From positions 2,682,701-2,746,700 of the forward strand of contig CAUJGJ010000085.1 in NCBI GenBank assembly GCA_963170055.1: DNA of 64,000 nucleotides. The letters run 5' to 3'. How positions within the stretch are numbered: position 1 is the stretch's first letter; the number at the start of each line of letters is the position of its first letter. The notes beneath the pieces are model-generated. The model had not been told where the DNA came from. It made no database searches and saw nothing but the letters and a program-made list of their open reading frames with translations. The stretch comes from Halisarca cf. caerulea (lineage: Eukaryota > Porifera > Demospongiae > Chondrillida > Halisarcidae). Below, one piece after another: positions 55,201 to 61,700 of the stretch. Made by a program: the position numbers and the translations under genes.

Positions 55201-58115
55201 TCTCATCTGATCACTAAAGTTAAGCAGTGTTAGGCTGGGTTAGTACTTGGATGGGTGACCGCCTGGGAATACCCAGTGCTGTAAGCTTTTGCCTTTTCTT
55301 TCACTGAAGTACACACATTGGTTTAAAATGAAGTTTGAATGTAGAGTTGTCAGCTTACGGCCATACTACACTGAATCCACCAGTTCTCGTCTGATCACTG
55401 AAGTTAAGCAGTGTTAGGCTGGGTTAGTACTTGGATGGGTGACCGCCTGGGAATACCCAGTGCTGTAAGCTTTTGTTTTTTCTTTCACTGAAGTACACAC
55501 ATTGGTTTAAAATGAAGTTTGAATGTAGAGTTGTCAGCTTACGGCCATACTACACTGAATCCACCAGTTCTCATCTGATCACTAAAGTTAAGCAGTGTTA
55601 GGCTGGGTTAGTACTTGGATGGGTGACCGCCTGGGAATACCCAGTGCTGTAAGCTTTTGCTTTTTCTTTCACTGAAGTACACACATTGGTTTAAAATGAC
55701 GTTTGAATGTAGAGTTGTCAGCTTACAGCCATACTACACTGAATCCACTAGTTCTCGTATTACTATCTTTTTGAGTCAATATTTCATGATTTCTTTCAAT
55801 CATAAAGACCATGAATAGACATAAATATAAGAAAACTAGACTGTACCATGCGTCATATAACCCTGGTATACATACCTCAGTATGTCTATACCAGGCATGT
55901 CCTAACTGCTTATGCATAATTCTATACATTTTGTGCAACATACGTAAGCTGTAATGTATATACACTAGCCATTTTGTTCTTGCATCATCTCTACATAACC
56001 ATGACCTGTTATCCTAGTCTCGTACCCAACCGCTTCTGCTGGCCGCCAATTTTTGTTGGGTAGAATAAAATGGCAGCCGATTGAAGGGCTGGGTACAAGA
56101 CCAGGCCTGTACACAGGGGGTTGGGGTTCAAGGGGTTCGGACGAACCCCCCTAAATGGAGCCCCATAGTTTTACACACAGCACTCTATTAGTACATTACC
56201 TAGCCAAGCCTAGGCATATCACTAATAATGAAACAAAAATCACCCAAATCTGGGATATCAGCTATAAAATCTTAGTATAACCTTAAGCTTAGTTAAAATG
56301 TGAAGTTTCTATATAGTTTCGACCATGTACCTTGTTTTCCAGCAGCGGATTTGAGGTGATGACGAGCGGCCATGATTATAGATGACATCTCTTCACACCT
56401 TGTTTTCCAGCAGCAGATTTTAGGTGATGACGAGTGGCCATGATTATAGATGACATCTTTTCACACCTCAATTGCATCATTGTTTAGCGATCCAAATGCC
56501 AATAACATGTACATAGCTGAAGTGCTGTTTTAGACACATTATACAATTACAGACTTTGTTACAAGTTGAGGAATACTATGCTGCAACAAAAGTCATCCTT
56601 AAACTGTTGCTGAAGGTATGAAAAAGCCGTAAATAATTGACTTTGTTTTGAAAATTCGCTCATGTAACCCCCTTTTGGGATTCCTGCGTACAGGCCTGAA
56701 GACTACTGTTATCCCTACTTATAGAGTACTACCGTACCCCATAATGATATATGTGTACAGTATGTGTGTAGATGTATTAATGTCAAGCATCTATGTAGGT
56801 ATGTAATTTGTCATGTTTATGTTAATACTGATGTACGTAGTACAATACGTATGTATGAACATGATTTGCAGGACATTGAACGGAAAATTCATGAGATAAC
56901 GTCTGAGATAGAAGATTTACAATATTCTCTGAAGAAAGTAAGTTACCAGTACCAACTGTATGTCTTGGCATAGCTGTCGTGTGAAGTCTGGTGACATGCT
57001 GCTTGTGTGTACATATGTCTATCACATGCACATACGTACGTACATTTGCATTTGTACATATACGTATATGAATTTCAGTGTGCCAGGGGCAATGTGCTCA
57101 TGAACATACGGACATACATACGTACTTAAGGATACATTCTTTCACACATGCCCCTCTTGTTTATCACATGGTTATACGTACATACATACAGTACCTTTAT
57201 ATAGCCTACATTGGGGCTATTGCAATATTAGAGCCTGTATATACGTACGTAGTCTGGCATAGCCAACTCATTCCTGCTCGGCCATTTTTGGAGACTGATG
57301 TCACCGAAAATGGCCAAGCGGGAATGGGTTGGCTACGCCAGACTAGTATATATGTACGTATGCTTGTGTGCTCCTATCCAGACCACAGAAGAAGCTACTC
57401 AGCTGAAATCTGATGTGAAAGCTCAACAGGAAAGGATTGACAATGTCAGGACAGAGCTGGTTGATCTGGCCAGGGCTGAGGACAAGCTTAAGGTGTTTAT
57501 GTGCATTTATATACAGTATAGTATTTGATAATGATACATACTGTAGCTTGTACATACTGAAGTATTTACATACATACATATGAACATGTGAATATGAGTG
57601 TTACAAAGACAAACATCCGTATCTATAGCAAGTGACATGTACGTATTAGTTACCTACAGTACAGTATGCAATTACATACATGTGTGTGCATATGACAGTG
57701 CATAAGGAATCGTTTGTGCAAGATTTTGGTAGTTGTGTCTGTAATAACAAGTGCATAGTATGCACATACGTACGTAAGTAGTCTAGTGTAGTGCTGTTAA
57801 TCTGCTTTCAATGTGCACATGTACGTACATATGTATGTGTACTGTGCATGCATAGGATGATCTGGTGAAAGCTAGAACTGGGCCCCAGGTTATAGCCAAG
57901 GAGATTGATACACTGAGGAAAGACATCATGTGAGTTATGTCAGTACTCACCTCTGCCTCATGCTGCGTCATTGCTGGTCTATAAACGTAACATGAAGCTA
58001 CGTACATGTCTATATACAGTATGTATGTATGTACAGTACATATTTTCACTTCTGCACAGTGGGGCTGAGAATGAAAAATTAGAGCAGGAAGAGCAGATGA
58101 GAATAGCGGACCAGA

Positions 58116-58187
<72 letters not shown>

Positions 58188-58734
58188 TAATGCTGTATTC
58201 CAAGAACAATGAAAGAATGACAGAATGGTATCGTACTGTTTATACACAAGGAATCTTAGATCACTGTTTTTGCTAGCTTTTCATAGGAAGTGCCCTTGTG
58301 TGTACCTACTATGTGTGTATGTCGTATACATATAGTACATGCATACTCTGTATATCCAGTATGTACCTGCATATGTATACATGCGTATATACATGCATAT
58401 GGTTTGTGTATGCTGTAGAATGTGTGTATTGCATGCTAACACCACTAATGTGTGTAGGTATCTGAGAGTGAAGAAGCAGTTGATAGACTGACTGAAGCCT
58501 CTGCGAGAATTGATGCCGAGATTAAGGGTTTTGGTACAAACTCTGAGAAAATTGTAAGGAAATACCTCTTTTTACTACTTCCTTTTGTGACTGTAACGCT
58601 ATCTATTTTGTCTGTAATCTGCAGCAATATGAACTGGAGAGAATGAAGAAAGATAGTGACACAGAAAAGGACAGAGAAGCTACTCTACTAGAAGATAGGT
58701 GTGTGTGTGTGGTGTGTGTATGTGTGTGTGATGT

Positions 58735-58783
<49 letters not shown>

Positions 58784-61700
58784 GTGTGTGTGTGTGTGTG
58801 TACATGTGTGTGTATGTGTGTATGTGTGTCTGTGTCTAATCTCGCATGTAAAGTTGACATGTGTTCATGTACTGCACGTGCTCTCTGATCATATTGCAGT
58901 GAAGTACGTACGTATGTACGTACCAAGCACACTTAATAAATTACAGCAATGTACAAAATGATGCATTTATCATTCCAAAAAGAAATGGGCATGTTATCTG
59001 GTGATGTTTGTTTGGCCATACACTTTCCCATCCTACTAATGCTTACGTTGGACTCATTGCGTTTGTATACTTGAATCTTTGTTGCTCAGGGCAACACAGG
59101 AGCTACAGCTGCGTCATCGCAGTAGTGAATTGAGAAGCCTCCATGAGACAGTAGCCAGCAGACTGAAAGAGAAAAGCAAGACCATGAAGTGAGTCCTTGG
59201 ACTCATAGCTTCCCTTCTCTCCTCCTTCACGAGTTCCAATGTGTGTTGAGTATGTACCTAACTCTGCTGCCATGACTGCCTTGAACCAGCCATTATCAGT
59301 GGGCATTTGGCTGTGTTAGGTAGTACAGCATACGTACGTATTTGTTGGATCACATACAATAATAAAAATCATAAGTAGCATTTTGAGCTGATTGTCAAAT
59401 ATTACATTTTTACATGCATATGTACTGTGTGTGTGTATTTGTATATATGTACATACATACTCATGTACATGCATATGCATGTACTGTGTGTGTTTTTCCT
59501 GTGTGTACACAGAGTAGTGAAAGCCGGTGAGCTCCAGCTGAAGGTGCTGCAGGAAGCTGTGGAGCAGCAGCTTGCCATCATTGGTAACCTGGATGAAAAG
59601 GTACGTACGTACATAAGTATGCAGTCCACATCGACTTGTATTCGGTATGTTCACTGTAGTTACCTAACATATGTACATATGTACTTACGTATTTATGTAC
59701 ATACAGTATAATATATATATATACAAGTATATGTACAGACATACATTCTTTTTACTGTATACAGAGGCAAGTGTCTGTTATGATTGTAGCAGAAAACAAG
59801 AGCAGACTGGAGGATGTGAGAGCTGATTTAGATCAGATGAGGCACTGGGTAGCTACTCAGGTCAGTACAGGCCCCTTTCTCCATGTGTACATGTAGCCAC
59901 TCTGCTCCACACCTCGAACACACACCCATCACAATTCTAGTACACACTGCACCCAACCCTCCAGCACACACTGCACCCAACACACCTCCAGCACACACTG
60001 CACCCAACAGACCTCAAGCACACACTGCACCCAACAGACCTCAAGCACACACTGCACCCAACAGACCTCCAGCACACACTGCACCCAACACACCTCCAGC
60101 ACACACTGCACCCAACACACCTCCAGCACACACTGCACCCAACACACCTCCAGCACACACTGTATCCAACATACCTCCAGCACACACTGCACCCAACACA
60201 CCTCCAGCACACACTGCACCCAACACACCTCCAGCACACACTGCACCCAACACACCTCCAGCACACACTGCACCCAACACACCTCCAGCACACACTGCAC
60301 CCAGCACACCTCCAGCACACACTGCACCCAACATACCTCCAGCACACACTGCACCCAACACACCTCCAGCACACACTGCACCCAGCACACCTCCAGCACA
60401 CACTGCACCCAACACATCTCCAGCACACACTGCACCCAGCACATCTCCAGCACACTCTGCACTCCTGTAACACATCTCCAGCACACACCGCACCCAACAC
60501 ACCTCCAGCACACACTGCACCCAACACACCTCCAGCACACATTGGACCCATGATAGCTAAACTGGAAACCTACCTACCAACCCTATTGATTTGACGCACT
60601 GTATTGAACAGAGCTCTCTGAGGCGAGATCATCTTCCACCAGTGAAATTAAATCATGGTTATTTTACTTTGCACTGTCCACTGTATACAGGCTGGGGTGG
60701 AAGAGGCTGAACGCAGTAAGGTGGAAAGACAGATGGACTTAGAGCAAAGAATGAAGGCTCAGGTCAAGGCCTGGCAGGAGAAGCTACATGACATCAAGAA
60801 GGATGTTGTGGCTCACACAAAAGCCAGAGATAGGGAGGCCAAAGAAGTCCAGAAAGCAGAGGTACATACGAATGTGTATACGTACAAATGTATACATGTG
60901 TGCAGGGTTTTATCTGGGGGGGATCTGGGTATGGTCCCCCCCTAAGCAGAAAGGTTCCCCCCAAAATATGCAGGCTTAATTTTTGTGAAGGAACACTGTA
61001 GGCCTGAGCCAATTATGTGCACATAATTTCACAAATAATAGATACCTCTGTGAATCAGGAATAATTCGCAAATAATAGGGAGCTTCATAAAGATTGTAGC
61101 ACAAAATGGCAGATCAGCACGACATAGAATGTGTTTCCTACCCCTTTAAATGACTTTTTCTGTCACAACAGGAAGTAATGCATATAAGATCACATCATTT
61201 GTGCTGCAATGTATAAAGTATGAGTACACATATTGTGTCGTCTGCTGTCTGAGGTCTTATAAAACTTCATAGCAACAAAGTTACGCGGTGCCTAAACCAT
61301 CATTGATCTAAGGAGGGTGTGCATATCAGCTGAAAAACAGGGTGTGTATTCAAGAAGAATAGGTGGAGTTTGGAGGAATAATTGAATAAAATAATAGGTG
61401 ATGCTTGGTGAATAATCGGCTCAGGCCTAGAACACTGTCATGAATTGATCATGAATCCATTCATAAAGGGTAGACTTTGCCAAAAATGCTTATATCATTA
61501 ATAGCTTGTATTAATCAATCTTGAATCTATTGGTAAGTATGTTTCTTTAACAGTTACATTGTCAATGAATACATGTGTCAAAATTTAGGAGTTCTTATGT
61601 AAATTGCACGTGGTTTAGCTTTGTTCCAAACATCATGGCATAAGCATTCGTGCAAGGATTTATTCATGTATAGGTACGTACTTACGCATGCTTGCACATG

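Larger units (their letters stand above)
6343..55758 (+). repeat. Tandem 5S rDNA array, about 255 gene copies
   Basis: A head-to-tail array of 49,416 bp, all plus strand. The unit is 182-184 bp: a 120-nt 5S gene and a 62-64 bp spacer. From the span, minus 30 short units of 90 bp, I estimate about 255 copies; I did not count each one. Spacers form classes by the first bases after the gene: TTGCCTTTTCTTTCACTGAAG, TTGCCTTTTGTTTACTCAAG, TTGAGTTTTTTTTCCTGAAG and TTGAGTTGTTTTTCCTCAAG. All carry a TTTAAAA or TTCAAAA box 31 bp before the gene. Copies are nearly identical, showing concerted evolution; only edge copies are decayed. No other gene (snRNA, SL RNA, histone) is interspersed. Confidence 0.97.
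56015..56705. mobile_element. Foldback element C, interrupted by a second element
   Basis: The left part 56015-56101 starts TAGTCTCGTACCCA and folds back on GGGTACAAGAC. Removing the insert at 56102-56698 and one copy of AAGAC restores an end ACAAGACTA complementary to the start. The restored element is flanked by the 9-bp duplication CTGTTATCC (56006-56014 and 56706-56714), as for element A. Confidence 0.8.
5198..56871 (+). other. CCDC146: CCDC146-like intron 6 (51,674 bp) hosting the 5S rDNA array
   Basis: The intron runs from GTACGT at 5198 to TTTGCAG ending at 56871. About 1.1 kb at each end is ordinary intron with small transposon derivatives; 49.4 kb between is 5S rDNA in the same orientation as the host gene. 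The next-longest intron of this gene in the window is 1670 bp. Confidence 0.85.

Noticed and set aside
6343..55758. CRISPR-like or satellite array.
   Set aside because: The repeated 120-nt part is an unmistakable 5S rRNA gene with helix I complementarity, internal control region and T-run terminator. Spacers are repeated too, unlike CRISPR spacers.
56100..56200. GGTTCAAGG-like string suggesting a tRNA B box.
   Set aside because: There is no A box, anticodon arm or acceptor stem around it; the segment belongs to the nested transposon.
5198..56871. Assembly misjoin placing an unrelated 5S contig between two gene halves.
   Set aside because: Edges are decayed 5S copies grading into unique intron on both sides, and the two gene halves are consecutive parts of one protein. 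A misjoin within the array cannot be fully excluded without reads, and array length may be inexact.
58118..58276. Continuation of exon 10 as a Val-Cys repeat protein tail.
   Set aside because: It is the GT microsatellite read as codons. Exon 11, with conserved coiled coil in matching phase, follows.
59883..60540. Long open frames of PPAHTAPNT-type and Cys-rich nonapeptide repeats on both strands, resembling a mucin-like or Cys-rich secreted protein.
   Set aside because: They come from a 27-bp minisatellite in intron 15. Several frames on both strands are open at once because the period is a multiple of three. Reading from exon 15 meets a stop before the repeat.
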